Assembly: GCA_947652605.1 (NCBI GenBank) | Contig: CANTFG010000048.1 | Coordinates: forward strand, 62,001-126,000 | Source of the DNA: Elmis aenea | Lineage: Eukaryota; Arthropoda; Insecta; Coleoptera; Elmidae | Reading direction: 5' to 3' | Length of the DNA stretch: 64,000 nt | Shown: one piece after another, positions 41,534-53,442 of the stretch | Numbering within the stretch: the first letter of the stretch is position 1 | How the letters are laid out: each line of letters begins with the position of its first letter | Made by a program: the position numbers and the translations under genes | The notes under the pieces: generated by a model | Told to the model about the DNA's origin: nothing | Database searches by the model: none | What the model saw: only the letters and a program-made list of their open reading frames with translations

Positions 41534-42206
41534 ATATGTTGTCTCTAGAATCTGATCAAGGCTGTGTTTATTGCAGCAAGAACATTAAAACTACATGTTT
41601 TGCAGAGTTATACGGGCGACTGGCCATTTCCTTCCGAAAAAACGGGAACAACTGAAAAGTTGAATAATAAAGGTAATTTTTGCGATCACGTTGGCCATGA
41701 ACCCGTCAGAGATAAAATCAAAATTCTTCTATTTACCAATGCGCGGATCCTGCGCAAGTAAAATGTTGCAAAGTTTTTGGAAAAATCTCAAACGGTTCCG
41801 GAGAAAAACGCGAAAAACGAGGCCCTTGTAAAAACGGTTTCCCCTATGCTAAACGCCTATGCAAGTCGCATAGATTTAGTTATACAACTTCTCAAATCAT
41901 AGCGCTTTTGTTGGGGTTTCGTTTTTGACGTTTTTCTCCGGAACCGTACAAAATTTTTTCAAAAACTTTGCACCATTTTACTTGCAAAGGATACGCGAAT
42001 TGCTAAATAGAACATTTCGATTTTATCTCTAATGGTTTCATGGCCAACGCAATCGCAAAAATTACTTTTAAGTGTTCATCTCCTCAGTGTTTCCCCTATT
42101 TTTCCGAAGGAAATGGCCAGTGGCACGTATAACTCTGCACAAAATTTAATTTCGATGTTCTTGATGCAATAAACACAGCCTTGATCAAATTCTAGCGACA
42201 ACATAT
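41534..42206. mobile_element. 673-bp foldback element
   Basis: The ends are ATATGTTGTC and GACAACATAT. The arms (about 41534-41824 and 41912-42206) are inverted copies around a centre of only about 90 bp. Shared words include GATCAAGGCTGTGTTTATTG, AACTGGCCATTTCCTTC-like and GGTTCCGGAGAAAAACG. The arms differ at enough sites to show that the element is old. It has no coding capacity. It abuts the right arm of the preceding inverted-repeat element with no spacer. Confidence 0.8.
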
Positions 42207-43569
42207 CGTGACCTTCCCTGGTAAGCTAACGTATTATGAAACACTTGATTTTTTTAGTGACTTATTTTTTTAATGGAATGATATAAATCCATAGGATCAC
42301 AGAGAAGATTTTTTAAAGTTTTAGTTGATTAGACTCGTTTAGAATAGGACTATTACGATGGTTCACAATTTAAAAAAAAATTGCATAATTTCAGAGCAAA
42401 ATTTTTTAGAAAAACAAAATTTTCTTGAGAACCTTTGACATTTTTGTGAATCGGTTGGAATTTTGCGTTTTTTATGATAGTGCAACATTTGGGCTCAAGT
42501 CTAAGCTATAAATTGGGTAGTGAAGAATTGCATGGTAAGGAAAAAATCCTTTTTTGCGCGTACTGTGAGGTTTGTTTCGTTCGTGGGTCAAAATTTGTGA
42601 TAAACTACAGAAGGTGTTCATACGCAGTTTTGTAGATTTACATGAAATACGGACCTGTCGTAGTTAATCTAGTGCTAGCGTATGCGGAGACGTCCACCCC
42701 AAAGCGCACGTGTTGTACAAGGTTCCCCATCCTCCGGTCGCCCCATCAGCGCCGCCAACCTCCGCTTGGACATTCTCTCAAGCGACAATTTATTACTTAT
42801 ACATACACGTTCCGCCGAGTAGTCCAACATCGCCAACCGATATAGGTTATATGTAAATACATACCGGACGATCAGAAACAATACAACGGACCCACATCTC
42901 CTTACCTCCAAAAACGTCCATTTATATAAAAAAAAAATTATGAACGTATTAGATCCGGTGACAAATTCGTGAGGGGATAACGTAATTTTGCAATTTTTTA
43001 TTTGATAGGTATATTTAGTAACCGTTTATAAATGTCATTTGAATGTGAAATAAGCTGTCCATCGCTCGGGTGAAGATGATACAATATATCCATTATCAAC
43101 CCCTGCGGTCCGTTGTGGATGGCGAGGCGCGGGGCGGGGGCGGCGTTCGCAAATGTGCGCCCTGGGCATCTTACACGTTTCACATACTAAACAGCCTCCT
43201 GCGAGCGACACTATTCCTGCACGACTATCTTCGTCTTCTATGGCTTAATATACAAATACAGGGGACACGGACGGACGGCTATTCAATGGATGTGCTCGAT
43301 TTTAATCGAAAATCTTCGCACATTTTCCTGCCAATCCAATATACGGGGGCCAGACTGAATTTTTTATTAATTAAAAAAAGACGAGTAGGCAGCGAAAAAC
43401 CAAATCCCCCACCATTGTATTATAATAGTTCTTTGCCTGTCATGCGAGGTTTCATTGCAAAAAAAATAAAATTTTAAGAAAACATTTAAAAGTGCAAAGA
43501 CTATGATTCGCTGAAACACCGTTTTTTTTAAAAATCAACAGCTGTAGTGTTAAAACTTTATATATCGTA
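42207..43569. other. Gene-free stretch with two GC-rich patches
   Basis: This is AT-rich DNA interrupted by GC-rich, CpG-containing patches at about 42660-42860 and 43050-43280. The second includes a run GGCGCGGGGCGGGGGCGGCG-like around 43123-43143. Frames of up to about 135 codons cross the patches, but they lack low-complexity-free domains, start from arbitrary codons and overlap open frames on the other strand. I read them as compositional artefacts. The patches may be promoter-type islands or transposon remnants. Confidence 0.4.
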
Positions 43570-44468
43570 CAGGGTGGTCCAAATTCGATGGGATTACATG
43601 GGTATCTCGCTTAATAGGCAAGATAGAGAAACGGTTGGAGTACCAAAAATGTGCAGATCTTTGGGAAAAACTCAGAACCGTTTTCAAAAATATTTTATCA
43701 TTTCCGGTTTTTGAGTTATTAGAAAAAAACGAATTTTTTGTTATATTTATAATATGTCATATCTCTCTTCTTGTTGTAAATATCAAACAAGATTATAAAG
43801 ATTATTTTTAGATATTTTTATGTAGATTTTGATAGCACTAAAAAAAAGTTTTTTTTCTCTCGCTATTAAAAAGTTATGACACAAACTCACCTTTTTTTAA
43901 AGGAAGCTTTAGTTGGCTATGGCCTATTTAAATTCCTTATTTTTTTCCGTTTCCAAATATATAAGTGTTGATGTATTTATTTTCAATGATACGAAAGTTA
44001 CAAAGGTTTTTAATTTTTTTACAGATGAAAAACCTAAAGTGGGCTTTGAAAACAAAAAAAAACAAGAAAAACCGGAAATAATTATAGAACATATTTGACA
44101 ACTGTTTTGAATTGGCCCAAAAAAAAACTACATTTTAAGCCAGTGGTTTCCAACCTGTGGGGCGCGACCCCCTAGGGGGGCGCGAGACTATTGTAAGGGG
44201 GGCACGCAGCTGTTACCAAATTTCATTTTTGAATACAAACAAACAAAAAAAAACCTTATTTTTACAAAATATGGTATTTTGTTTTGAAGCCCATTAAATA
44301 ATTATTATGAAATAGATTGTTACGAAAAGTGAGGGGGGCGCAATATTTTTTTTTATGAAAAAGGGGGGCGGAGGTACAAAAAGGTTGGAAACCACTGTTT
44401 TAAGCGTTTCTCTATCTTAACTATTAAGGGAAATACCCATGTAATCCCATCGAATTTGGACCACCCTC
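43570..44468. mobile_element. Mariner-like non-autonomous element with ~65-bp terminal inverted repeats
   Basis: The left terminus CAGGGTGGTCCAAATTCGAT (43570) is mirrored by ATCGAATTTGGACCACCCTC ending at 44468. The match extends inward through GGGATTACATGGGTAT and the GATAGAGAAACG block. TA lies on both sides. The interior is AT-rich and carries no transposase. A 257-bp hAT-like element plus an 8-bp target copy sits near its right end. Without that insertion the element would be about 634 bp. Confidence 0.85.
44141..44397. mobile_element. 257-bp hAT-like miniature element with intact 8-bp target duplication
   Basis: The termini are CAGTGGTTTCCAACCT and AGGTTGGAAACCACTG, a perfect 16-bp inverted pair. 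They match the CAGTGGTTNNCAACC pattern of many animal hAT elements. The directly flanking octamers are identical: TTTTAAGC at 44133-44140 and TTTTAAGC at 44398-44405. An 8-bp duplication is the hAT hallmark. The interior is G-rich near the ends (GGGGGGCGCG-type runs) and AT-rich in the middle, and it is non-coding. Confidence 0.93.
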
Positions 44469-44499
44469 TACATAGGACTTTACCAGGCAAAATTAAATA

Positions 44500-44930
44500 A
44501 TTGCAAATATTGGCGCCCCTGATTAATTGACGACGAAAGTGCAAAAATAAAAGTTGTTTAGAATCTAAACTACGCAAGATTCTTCACTTGCTTTTTTGGT
44601 TTGGCTTAAATTGTCACCTTCTTTGCGAAATCTTAAAAATTTCGCTGTAGTCTGGTTTCCTGTAGTTTTATATGAATTTTATGCAACTTAACAGCAAGAT
44701 CCATCCTAAACTGAGGTTGCCCATGGAAAAATCAACCCTTTAAATAACAGTAGAAAAGTGAAAACTATATAAAATTTTAAAATACCGCCATATTTTTTAA
44801 TTTTCCCAAAGAAAGTAAAAACGCTAAACCAATTAAAAATTCAGGTAAAGAATCTTACGTAGTTTTTGATTCTGAACAACTTTCATGTTTACACTTTTGT
44901 CGTAAAATAATCCGGGTAGTCAATATTTGA
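44500..44930. repeat. Diverged inverted repeat, ~90-bp arms
   Basis: The left arm 44500-44590 (TGCAAATATTGG...GACGACGAAAGTGCA...CTACGCAAGATTCTTCAC) and the right arm 44844-44930 (GTAAAGAATCTTACGTAG...ACACTTTTGTCGTAAAATAA...CAATATTTGA) are imperfect reverse complements. The spacer is about 250 bp. It is probably a decayed miniature element. I see no clear target duplication. Confidence 0.6.
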
Positions 44931-47292
44931 AGGGTGTAAGGGGAAAACAAGGAATGTCATTTTTAACCGATTTGGAGATATTGAACTAATTATTGTAGTT
45001 TTAAGATGAATTATTTTTCACATTCATTGATTAATACTCATTTATAATAATGTAATCTATAGTAAAATAAAGTTTGGTGGCTGCAGCTCTATGAACAAAA
45101 AAATAGACTTAAAATCTTTAAAATTGAATTGTAAAGATCAAACAAAAATTGACATTTTTTGTTTTCTCCTAACACGCTTCATTTGCAACTATTTAATTTT
45201 GCGTGGTTACGTCCTATGTACAATACTCTCAGTCAACAATATATACATTTGGCAAATTCTTTAAAACAATTATGAGCTACAAAAAATCGACTAGATTTCT
45301 GAACAAATTGATGGGTCGCTTTATATATTTTTACAAACAAGAAGGCTATTTGCAAAATATTCGTGGACTAATGACGAAAAATAAACCAAGGTTATTTTGA
45401 GTTCAATAGCCAAGTTTAAACAGCAGTTTTTTTTAAGTAGATATATGTTCAACATTTCAGTCGGCAAACCAAAGTTTATTTTATATAGAATCGTGATATC
45501 CAGAAGTTAAGAAACCGCGCATTTGTTTGGACTACATCCAATCGTAGCAGGTATTGCAATTCTAAATTCTCAAACAATGAAAACACACTCACGCACACGC
45601 ATTGAGTTTGTCACACACACGACTGGTCTTCAGACGGAAGAAAAACTAAGGGAACTAAAAGAAAGAACACTGACTAGAATATTCGATCAAATCAACTTAG
45701 CCTGGGCGCTTTATACCATCAAAGTAGACGCGAAATCCCAAATATGTGACCCCTTTGCCAATCTTCGAGAAAATCTGGATTTTCCGACGTAAAAGACTTT
45801 ATGCATTTACACTAACATTGCGGGGCCAATATGATTCTGAAAACTGTTTTAATCTTTGACCGTCTCAGCTCTTGAGCAATCGATAAATTTGTACGAATCC
45901 GCTACAGGGAAAGAACAAATTGAAAAGGAACAATAAAAATAAGTTGTTTGTTAAGATAACTAAGGGAGATTTAAGAAATTAGTGTAATAAAACACCCGAC
46001 ACTTAAGGAGAATGTATTGTGCGTTGCTTTTTTTCCTAACTGTGCACACAACGGAAGTTTTCTGAATCTTAAAAAGAAAAGAAAAACAACAAAATACAAT
46101 TCTACCATAACATACTTTCATAAATTATTTTATTGTTTATATACGTGAATAAATTTAGTAGAACAATCACATATTTTTTTGTAAGGAAAATCGCTTTTCG
46201 AAGAAAATCTAGACTATTTTCTAGAGTCTAGAATCTAGACCGTATAATTTAAACAATTATGTTATTGCATAACTTTACGAGTTTAAATTTTTTGCGCAGT
46301 TTATAAGTTTGTTAATTTTTGGAACTTGTTGGATTGCCTGCAAAAAAATCTGTAAAGCTTAAATTTTATGTATTATTTGTTAATGCACATTTTGATTTTA
46401 TTAATTTTTATGTTTCAGGTGAAAAACAGCGGAAAATCTACGGAAAACTACAAGAATCGTCTTTAAAGTTGCAACTTGGAAGCAACATTGGATATGATTT
46501 GAAGAAATTTTAGTGAGTTATTTTATTTTTCTTAACCACAGCAAAATTGTTAATAATATTCGTTGAAATTGTTCTGAATAAGACGCTGTTAGGAAATACC
46601 CGCAATTTTGCGTACGCATATTATTCTCCGTCGGGTTATTTTTTTATGATTTATCTTTTTTGTCGTTTGTAATGAAAGATAACCGCAATACCAATCAGTT
46701 ATTGCTTCGATAGATTTTTTAAGAGAATCTTACGCCGAGAATCGTCTGGAAATGTATTTGGCGTTTGTTTAGCTACGTGTTAAGCGCAAATTGTCAGCAA
46801 ATTTCGTCTTAGAAGCCCTAGATTTTTGGGTAGTTTTTCTTTTTGTTTACCTTATAAAAGTTTTTTAATGACTTTCTTTACACATTCCAACAGATGGAGT
46901 TTTTTTTATATATATCGTTTGAAAGTTTTCAAACAATATTGATTAATGTATACGTATGTTATGGGGTCCTTTTGATTCATTATTTTGCTAGTAAACTATT
47001 AAGTCGTCCAACTTACAATTAGAGCACAATAAACAAATAATTTTTGCATGTTTGTTGAATACAGATGATATTTGCGTGTTTGATGCTACTTTACATAAAA
47101 TAAAATTAAAGCAGTATTATGCTTACTCAATTCATTGATTGTCAATATTATTTAAAACAACTTACTCATATATTCCAAGGAAATTGACTTAATCATTTAT
47201 TCGGCAAATTTTAATATCATTACAGACACAAATTAAATATTGTAACTGTCATATTAGCTTTTTTTAGTACACCTACATGCATGTAATTTAAT
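44931..47292. other. AT-rich intergenic DNA, no supported gene
   Basis: There are no convincing coding frames. The longest, about 89 codons near 45523, has no start ATG in good context and no motif. A small cluster of CTAGA palindromes (TCTAGACTATTTTCTAGAGT, then TCTAGAATCTAGA) lies at about 46208-46240. Nothing else stands out. Confidence 0.5.
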
Positions 47293-47603
47293 AGTACATT
47301 ACATAACAAAAGTTTTAAAAAGCATGTTACGCAAGTGTGGAAAAGTATTTCCACGGGTGCGTAATTGCTTTACAACTCGTGTTATGTAGCTTACTTTTTC
47401 TACGATCACATAATACCTACGATTTTAACGGCTTTTTGGCTAATATACACAAACATGTAATTACGTTGTCTTGCCAATTTTGACGTAAGCATACTTTGGC
47501 ATTTCTAGACAAGTGTGCGTTTTGCTTACCGTGAGTAAGGACTCACTTACTATGCATGCAGGCTGTGCGGTAAGAGTCATTTACATTAGTGGTTGTAGAA
47601 AAA
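47293..47603. mobile_element. Small dispersed element, copy 2, with its left hairpin segment
   Basis: Copy 2 of the family is seen at 40996-41399, in the same orientation. The core 47395-47603 begins TTTTTCTACGATCACATAAT and ends GTGGTTGTAGAAAAA. It keeps CGGCTTTTTGGCTAATATAC and ACGTTGTCTTG but lacks the internal duplication, so it is about 85 bp shorter. The adjoining left part contains the TTACAACTCGTGTTATG word of copy 1. Confidence 0.7.
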
Positions 47604-47641
47604 CCTACTTATTGCATTTATCTCTGCGCTGAAGCCTTGAA

Positions 47642-47816
47642 GGTACAATAAAATATCGTGGATAGATTATTATCCTGTGTTATCCTTGTTTAAAACATTC
47701 CGCGTTATCCTTCATTTAAATTTAAAACATACCCGTCAAAGGCACAATAAAATCTTGGATATACTTTAATCCTGTGTTATCCTTAATTTAATATTCTATG
47801 TTATCCTTATTTAAAA
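47642..47816 (+). repeat. Two-copy tandem repeat rich in TTATCC
   Basis: Two diverged copies of about 75-100 bp each contain GGYACAATAAAAT, TGGATA, ATCCTGTGTTATCCTT and a second CYATGTTATCC/CGCGTTATCC-type word. GTTATCC occurs four times and ATTATCC once more. The motif is the complement of GGATAA. No function can be assigned. It lies about 170 bp upstream of the tRNA gene. Confidence 0.65.
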
Positions 47817-47987
47817 AGAAGGACTAATATGTCAATGCGAAAATTACACACGTAGGGAAAAATCACGAAATAGTGATACTTAACAGTTTTAAAGTCGTCC
47901 TAATTTTTTTAACAAAAAAAAAGTTCAAAGTACATGTTTGTAATGTTTTGATAACAAAATGTTTATCAAACTTGTTTATAGTGTGTT

Positions 47988-48060
47988 GTTTCCGTAGTGT
48001 AGCGGTTATCACGTGTGCTTCACACGCACAAGGTCCCCGGTTCGATCCCGGGCGGAAACA
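47988..48060 (+). tRNA. tRNA-Val (anticodon CAC)
   Basis: This gene folds as a complete cloverleaf of 73 nt. The acceptor stem GTTTCCG (47988-47994) pairs fully with CGGAAAC (48053-48059), followed by discriminator A at 48060. The anticodon stem TGTGC/GCACA (48014-48018 and 48026-48030) closes the loop TTCACAC, with anticodon CAC at 48021-48023, which reads the valine codon GTG. The T arm is CCCGG-TTCGATC-CCGGG. The internal RNA polymerase III promoter is intact: the A box lies in the D arm, and the B box GGTTCGATCCC is at 48039-48049. A TTTT terminator follows at 48069-48072. There is no intron and the CCA is not encoded, as expected for an animal nuclear gene. All stems pair without mismatches, so it is likely functional. 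Confidence 0.97.
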
Positions 48061-50346
48061 CAATACCCTTTTACAAATTCACTTTTATTTAAAAAACTGT
48101 GAGATGGTGGTTTATGAAGATACAGTTAAAACATACTTCCGCAGCTTAATTGTTCTACAGATCAATACAAGCGTCTGATCTTACTGTTGTTCGTCGTCTT
48201 TTTTGAGAAAATTATAGAAAATTATTGATTGTATAAATACGTCTGTAGTCTTGTGTGTGTGTGAAATACATTTTGCTATTCACAATTCAAAAATGTTTGA
48301 ATGCCCAAGCGCTTAGACCAGTTTATTATTAGATGTATGGACAGACAGGTTGTATGATTAGAATCTTTCTAATATTAAATCATTTTTCGCACTGTAATTA
48401 CTGAAATATATATACCTAACAAAAGAAGGCGTAGAAAGTTATTCGTCTATTTATTACCTACAACCAGTTTAGTACCTTCTGGTGATTTTATAAATCGTAC
48501 CAGTACAACTTCAATTGTTTTAAAATAGTCATAAAATTTACATAATCGGGTAGGAATTTATTATCTCTTTACCATCGTTTTATCACGTTTTTGAATATAT
48601 TCTGTAAAATAACCCTAATGCTTTTGATAATTTCTTCATGGTGGTGCAAATAGTGCTACAAAATTTTGAAAAAAATTTAAAATTGCCCCAACCTATCGCG
48701 TACCAAATTAGTTCTAAACTTAGGTACACGCAATTGTATCTCAGCTATATTTATTCCTTCTCTCCCACGTAAGCTGACAAAAGCTAATACGGTGACACAC
48801 GTTCGTAAATATTACATTAGGATTGCGCAATGGCTGATAAATAAATGTCACACACTTTTACGTAGCATTCATTCTATGGCCAGGAAAGTTAATGATCGCT
48901 AAGAATAACACAGATTCTTAGCCCTGACCTACGCATCAAGTTTTTCGTTGCGCTGCGTGAAAAGAGACGGAAAGAATAAGTTGGAATGAGATAAAAGAAT
49001 CCCTTGATGATGGGCTAAGTGTTGGGAGGATATTGTGCACGGTTTAGGAAAGCGGCACATTGCGTTTAGTCTTGAATGAGAGAATTTTTGTGAACAGCTG
49101 TAAATATTAGCGATTACTTGGCAGTTGTCGTTTACGATCTGGTTTTGCATTGCGTAGAGTTTCAACTCAAAAAAAAACTTGTGCGCCAAATTAACCTACA
49201 TTTTTTTATATTAGATTATTTTTGTTAATAAAATTCAATTTATTTTATCTTTTTAGCTTCAGTACAAAAAAAGTTACGATATTTTAATCGATTTGCGTAA
49301 CTATTTTGGAAGGCTGCTCTGAATTGGTTGCTAAAGAATTAGCGTGGTTGCTATGGTAATTGTATTGTGTTTATATTGCGTATTTGAACAAATTAAACGT
49401 CCTTAAGTAAAGCCGTTTGATTAGTAGTAAAATTCATTGACAGTTATCTCAAAATGACGCACAGTAAAATGTCTACTTGTCGTAGACGAATCTTATGGAT
49501 GAACGAAATTACAGTTCCAAAATTTTCGCAATATTTTGGATTCAAAAAACTTTGAAGTTTCTTTTGTAAATGTTTTCTACATAAATTGTGTGTTGTACTT
49601 GTAACACAAATCTTTAAAAAACTACGAGTAACTAACTTCATAGACATAACGACATAAGCATTAAATTTAAAGATGCTTTCAAGGGCCTACTATTTTAGAA
49701 CCCTCTGTATATTCTGATGTATTGTTGTATGAAAGTAGAATGTCAATTCAAAGCTAGTAAATATTTTTGTTGGCTATTTTCGTGTGAGTTTGCCGCTCGA
49801 TATCTTCGGTGTTCCAAATTGCCAAACGCCTAAAGGGTCGGAGAGGGCAAGGGGCGGCGAATAACGGCCCTTAACAAAAGAAAATCCATGGATGCGTCGA
49901 GCCGTGAAGATAGATGCTATCTTAAGTAGAAGGCCATTTAGGCTAGGATATGATTTCTCAAAAATACCTGTTTTTAATTAACAACCCCCGCTTTATTGCA
50001 AGTTTTTATAACTCATCACAGTCACTAAATCTATAAATAATCGTCGATTCTTGGATTTCACGATAATTATCTTCGAAATAAAATTTTGATTACTCACTAA
50101 AAATAATTTTGAAAAGTTTTACAGCTGGGTTTAGTGGTCTTATACTGCATATAAAATACATTATTAGTTTTGGCGTTCTTGTTGCAACTACGTACAAAAT
50201 TAAAAATATCTACAGCTCAAGTTAAAAAATTTGTTTGATTATCAAATAAATCAGTTTTTTTTTTGGTAGAAGTGCAAATTTTGTCTACAGAATGGCTATC
50301 GGTTTGTACAGCAAAGAGGAGTGATTTTGAACTAAAACAGCACATA
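48061..50346. other. AT-rich intergenic DNA, no supported gene
   Basis: I find no coding region or repeat that I can support. A GC-richer patch at about 49795-49915 (including GGTCGGAGAGGGCAAGGGGC) stands out from its surroundings. It has no recognisable coding or RNA structure. Confidence 0.5.
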
Positions 50347-50663
50347 CAGGGTGTCCAAAATTTAAATAATTTGAGAGTACCAATTTTTTTGTGTTTTCTC
50401 AAAAAGTTGCTTAAGTAAGGGTACTTAAATTTTGCATTATTGAAAAGGGAAAAAATCAAATGAGTATAATATAGGGGTATTTTGTCATTTAAAAAAATTC
50501 AATTGTTTTTCATTGCGCTTTTCTTATTCGAAAAAATAGAATTCAAATTTTGTTTTATGGTGAAAAACTAAGTATCAAGCAACTTTTATTCAAAACATTT
50601 TTCCCTAAAGTGGATATTTACTGAGATATACCTATAGCATATTCCATACTTTTGGACACACTG
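50347..50663. mobile_element. 317-bp TA-flanked miniature element
   Basis: The left end CAGGGTGTCCAAAAT (50347) mirrors TTTGGACACACTG ending at 50663, with one mismatch in the first 13 bases. TA dinucleotides flank both ends (50345-50346 and 50664-50665). The interior is AT-rich and non-coding. It shares the CAGGGTG start with the mariner-type elements at 34706, 43570 and 61481. Confidence 0.65.
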
Positions 50664-52357
50664 TATAATGTTGTCTGTTTTTTGCTTATCTTTCTTCTTT
50701 GGCAATAATTTTTGAGCTTTAAAAATTATTTAATGCATTTTAATAATGTTATAATTATTTTGAAACATATTTTTATGGATAGCTTTCACAGTTTATAACT
50801 ATTTTAGAATTGCCTTTCATAAATCTAGCAATAAAATTTTTCTACAACTAATTAATTAGTTATATTTTTACTTGAAATCGTAGCTTTTATCAAATAAAAT
50901 AAAATTATCATTGCAGTTTTGTACTTTTCTAATTGAATGGTAAAAATTCTGCACTTAAAAATCTTTTATTTGCAATGTAAAAATAATTCATAATACTTTT
51001 TATAATCTTACAGCTATATAAACAAACAAAAATTAAATTATATGGAACAAAAGCTGTTTTTGTAACAAATCTTTGTATCCCACGGCCTCGTTCCACACAG
51101 TCGGTACTTCAAGGGACTTCATTAATCAAGCATTCATCGTAAATTTTTATCAACAAACATTAAAAGAACAATGAACATATTAAACAAAACAAAATCAAGA
51201 TTAACAAGATACGGACGAAAATCTTTTCCAAACACCACGTTCGGCTTTTGACGTCTTTCTTTAAACAGTTAGCACGCGGTAGAAAGAAAGTGATAGTGAT
51301 AATATACGAGCGCCATATCTTTGAACAAAAAACTCGCGAACTGACCAGCGCATTTTAGGAATAAATTAAAAAGTACATTGCGCGCCGTCGTACGAGTAAA
51401 ATGAAGATGAGGCCAAAATTAAATCTATTGGATGATTTCACGTGCGGTTCTGTGAGGCATTGGTAGTTAACACTGATTTTTGATACGCGGGTTTGCGATT
51501 TGTGATAAGAAATGATGATTTTGTTGTGTTGACTTTTGTGTGAGCGCGTATTATAAGCTGGAGATTAGGCAACTTTGATTCGAGACCTTGGGAAGCTGCA
51601 GTCGAATTTTAGAATGCCCCAGGTTGCAATTAATGCATGCAGACACAGTCTGGCCAAAATAAAAACACCAAAATAGGTTCACTAGAGTTTAAACAGCCGT
51701 CGAAAACTCGAACAGCTCTCACCTTGAATCGCCACATAATCAAACGAATTATCCCTAAAATCATTAAACTCCTTACAACGTTATTATTCATATCTCGCTA
51801 TTAATAAAAGAAAATATATAAGTTGTTTTGAAGTCGACACGTAATTGTGAAGCAATCAAAAACGAGAAAAATAATTTTTCGCGTCGTTTTTTTTCACCAA
51901 TCGACTACACATTAAATTTTCATGTTCGATGTTACTGATACAATGACTTGTTTATTTGTACTTTAAGTGTGATTAATTTCTTCTGACGAAAATGAATTAA
52001 GGTAAACGTACTTTTGCCCTTGCGGATTTCAACTTGCATGTGCATCTTCGCGCTTACGTCATGTTATTCCGATTAAAATTAGTTTAGCCCGCGGTTTTGC
52101 TTTTTTAACGACTTATAACTTGTTAACAAGTGCATAAGGCATATAATTTATGCCCCGATATTGATATTTTCAACAGCCGAATTGCGTCTTGTTATTGTAA
52201 ATAACAAATAACATGTTAATTTCTTTGTTTGCAGCTGGCTTTCGCGTGTGTTAACTCAAAAAATTAACTCCGCTGTCGCGAATTCAACGCAGATACGTTT
52301 TCAGGTTATTTTCACGAAAAGAAAATGCAATAACGCGTAATAGTCGAGAATTTGCTG
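50664..52357. other. Upstream flank of zelda, AT-rich with scattered CpG
   Basis: No coding region is supported. The first half is very AT-rich. From about 51210 onward CpG words become common (for example GCGCGCCGTCGTACGAGT near 51380), which suggests gene-proximal rather than repeat DNA. Distal regulatory sequence or an untranslated first exon of zelda could lie here, but I see no decisive splice signals. Confidence 0.35.
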
Positions 52358-52471
52358 CTACTTTATTTTAATATTAATTACGCTCGTGTTTATTAAAATC
52401 GCTGCTATCGAAATACAAATTGAAATCTGTTGTTTCGCATATTTAAAACGCCATCAAAGGTCATTTTGTAC
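52358..52471 (+). repeat. 114-bp direct repeat, left copy
   Basis: It is identical to 53591-53704 except at two positions (CGCTCGTG against CGATCGTG, and AAAACGCC against AAAGCGCC), so 112 of 114 bases match. The two copies bracket a 1119-bp insertion. The near identity implies a recent event. Confidence 0.95.
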
Positions 52472-52498
52472 TGAAAATATCTGAAAGTAAATTTTTTT

Positions 52499-53442
52499 TT
52501 GCTTTTGTTGAGTTACAAAATTTTAAAATTTTGTTTGGGCGTCTCCAGTGCAGCCTTTTATTTCGCATTTATGGCCTTATCAAGTTTTTTGCTAAGTTGA
52601 TCCGATTTTGTTTTAGCAAAATATTAAAATTACAACGTAGCAAAATTTTAGCGTTTCTGGTTTTTTCAGTTTCCATTAAAACGATTGCATATACAGGGTG
52701 CCCCCGTTATCAGCGCATATATTTTATGTGGTGATAGAGGACCTTTTTCTAAAAAAAAACTTTAAGTAACACTTTTTCCTTAAATCAAATGCTAAGCAGA
52801 TATCAACGCTTACTTGATTTTTTTACCCTTCTGCATTTAAAAGACTCTGTCGCCGAAAATATTAATTTTATTGTAAAATACCTTACAGCTTTTTAATAGA
52901 GCATGAAATTCTCTACCAAATTGATTATGTATTTTTTGTCTACAGGCAATGGTTTAAAAGTTATAAGGCAGTTTGTACAACAAAATGTGAAATATTTAAA
53001 AACTTTAATTGTTTCTTAGACTTTGCAACCGCTATATCTTTAAAACGAAAGGTTGTACAAAAAAAGGAAGGCTCATTCCGGATATCAAATTTTATGGGCT
53101 ACAACTTTGGTCCAGTGAAAGTTTCGGAAAATCAAACCGATTTCCTGGAAAAGCTGAAAATAAGGAACAGAGTGTAAAAAAAAGTTCCGGGAAATGATGT
53201 TGTGCACTTAAAATGACTCTAGCATTGGCATTATTCATAATTTTATGTATATCGTCATCAGTTTCAAGACTTTTCATAAATTTTGAAATTTTCTACAAAA
53301 CTAATCTTCTTTTTTTTGGAGCTAACGAACAAACGTAAAAAAAAATATTTGCTTTATAACTTTTAAATTATTGACAAAAGATAATGTAAACTAATTTTGT
53401 AGAGAATTACATGCTCTATTAAAAAGCTTGAAGGTATTTTAC
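52499..53442 (+). mobile_element. Truncated copy of the dispersed element that is complete at 61281-62366
   Basis: From 52499 this matches the sequence from about 61281. It covers 190 bases of leader (TTTGGGCGTCT, GCATTTATGGCCTTAT, CCATTAAAACGATTGCATAT), then a TA-flanked terminus CAGGGTGCCCCCGTTATC at 52694, then the element body. The match stops at GAAGGTATTTTAC (53442), where the complete copy continues for about 180 more bases to its right end. The right terminal inverted repeat is therefore missing here. No coding frame is present. Confidence 0.85.

Noticed and set aside
42642..43477. Short protein genes in the GC-rich patches
   Set aside because: Open frames overlap on both strands, have no motifs and follow composition. 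They are best explained by low stop-codon density in GC-rich DNA.
45523..45792. Small gene of about 89 codons
   Set aside because: It starts at a non-ATG codon, shows no recognisable domain, and has no nearby promoter or partner exon.
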